Assembly (NCBI GenBank): GCA_964505325.1
Contig: CAZDHT010000315.1
Location: 1-5,472 of the forward strand
DNA length: 5,472 nucleotides
DNA from: CAZDHT01 sp964505325
GTDB taxonomy: Bacteria; Planctomycetota; PUPC01
Direction of reading: 5' to 3'
Part shown: positions 5,371 to 5,472 of the stretch, piece by piece
Numbering within the stretch: position 1 is the first letter of the stretch
Layout of the letters: every line of letters begins with the position of its first letter
Translations under genes and position numbers: made by a program
The notes under the pieces: model-generated
What the model saw: only the letters and a program-made list of their open reading frames with translations
Told to the model about the DNA's origin: nothing
Databases searched by the model: none

Positions 5371-5472
5371 CTATCGCTGCGTTTCCCACCTGACCCCGTC
5401 GGGCGTGTCTTTCAAGATGATGCCCTGGGCGGCGAGGTCGGCGCGGATGGCGTCGGCGCGCGCGAAGTCCTT
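5371..5472 (-). CDS. cysS: Cysteinyl-tRNA synthetase, C-terminal 33 residues only
   Basis: The frame runs from the right edge to TAG at 5371-5373. The visible residues read KDFARADAIRADLAAQGI, then ILKDTPDGVRWETQR. The pattern 'ARADAIR..L...GI.L.DTP.GVRW' is the hallmark C-terminal end of bacterial CysS, which charges tRNA-Cys with cysteine. The catalytic HIGH and KMSKS regions lie outside the window, so completeness of the gene cannot be judged. The end is at the normal place for the family. Confidence 0.93.
   Translation of the reverse strand, partial: KDFARADAIRADLAAQGIILKDTPDGVRWETQR

Noticed and set aside
1..5472. CRISPR array, insertion sequence or attachment site
   Set aside because: No regularly spaced repeats, transposase motifs or flanking terminal inverted repeats were seen.

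Overview
The window is GC-rich bacterial chromosomal DNA, about 5.5 kb. It holds eight protein-coding genes (two cut by the window edges), including one 32-codon gene. The gene types suggest a member of the Planctomycetota or a related lineage: a secreted sialate O-acetylesterase-type SGNH hydrolase, a pentapeptide-repeat/ion-channel fusion, and a secreted DUF6923-like propeller leading into Ig-like repeats. That placement is an inference from gene content, not from a marker-gene comparison.

Layout, left to right. Bases 1-929 (minus) carry the N-terminal 309 residues of an exported beta-propeller surface protein that continues past the left edge. Bases 930-1288 are a divergent intergenic region. 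It contains a hairpin that is more stable as minus-strand RNA and a clear sigma70-like promoter facing pyrE. Bases 1289-2864 (plus) are a likely two-gene operon, pyrE (orotate phosphoribosyltransferase) followed 34 nt later by a GTG-started pentapeptide-repeat potassium-channel-like protein with a Cys-rich N-terminus. It converges, with 30 nt between stops, on a minus-strand sialate O-acetylesterase-family gene (2895-4451).

Right of that, still on the minus strand, is a RelE/ParE-type toxin (4581-4847) preceded by its small antitoxin gene (4844-5044). The two overlap at TTGA, and a strong promoter lies upstream. Next comes a short gene of 32 codons (5183-5281) with a near-perfect Shine-Dalgarno sequence and a plausible promoter of its own. 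The right edge holds the last 33 codons of cysS (cysteinyl-tRNA synthetase).

The genes do not form one pathway. pyrE and cysS are housekeeping genes, the esterase probably works on extracellular polysaccharide, the channel and surface protein act at the envelope, and the toxin-antitoxin pair is an accessory module. The points most worth a second look are the three-part channel protein co-transcribed with pyrE, the tiny Trp-rich gene, and the unusual start arrangement of the toxin.
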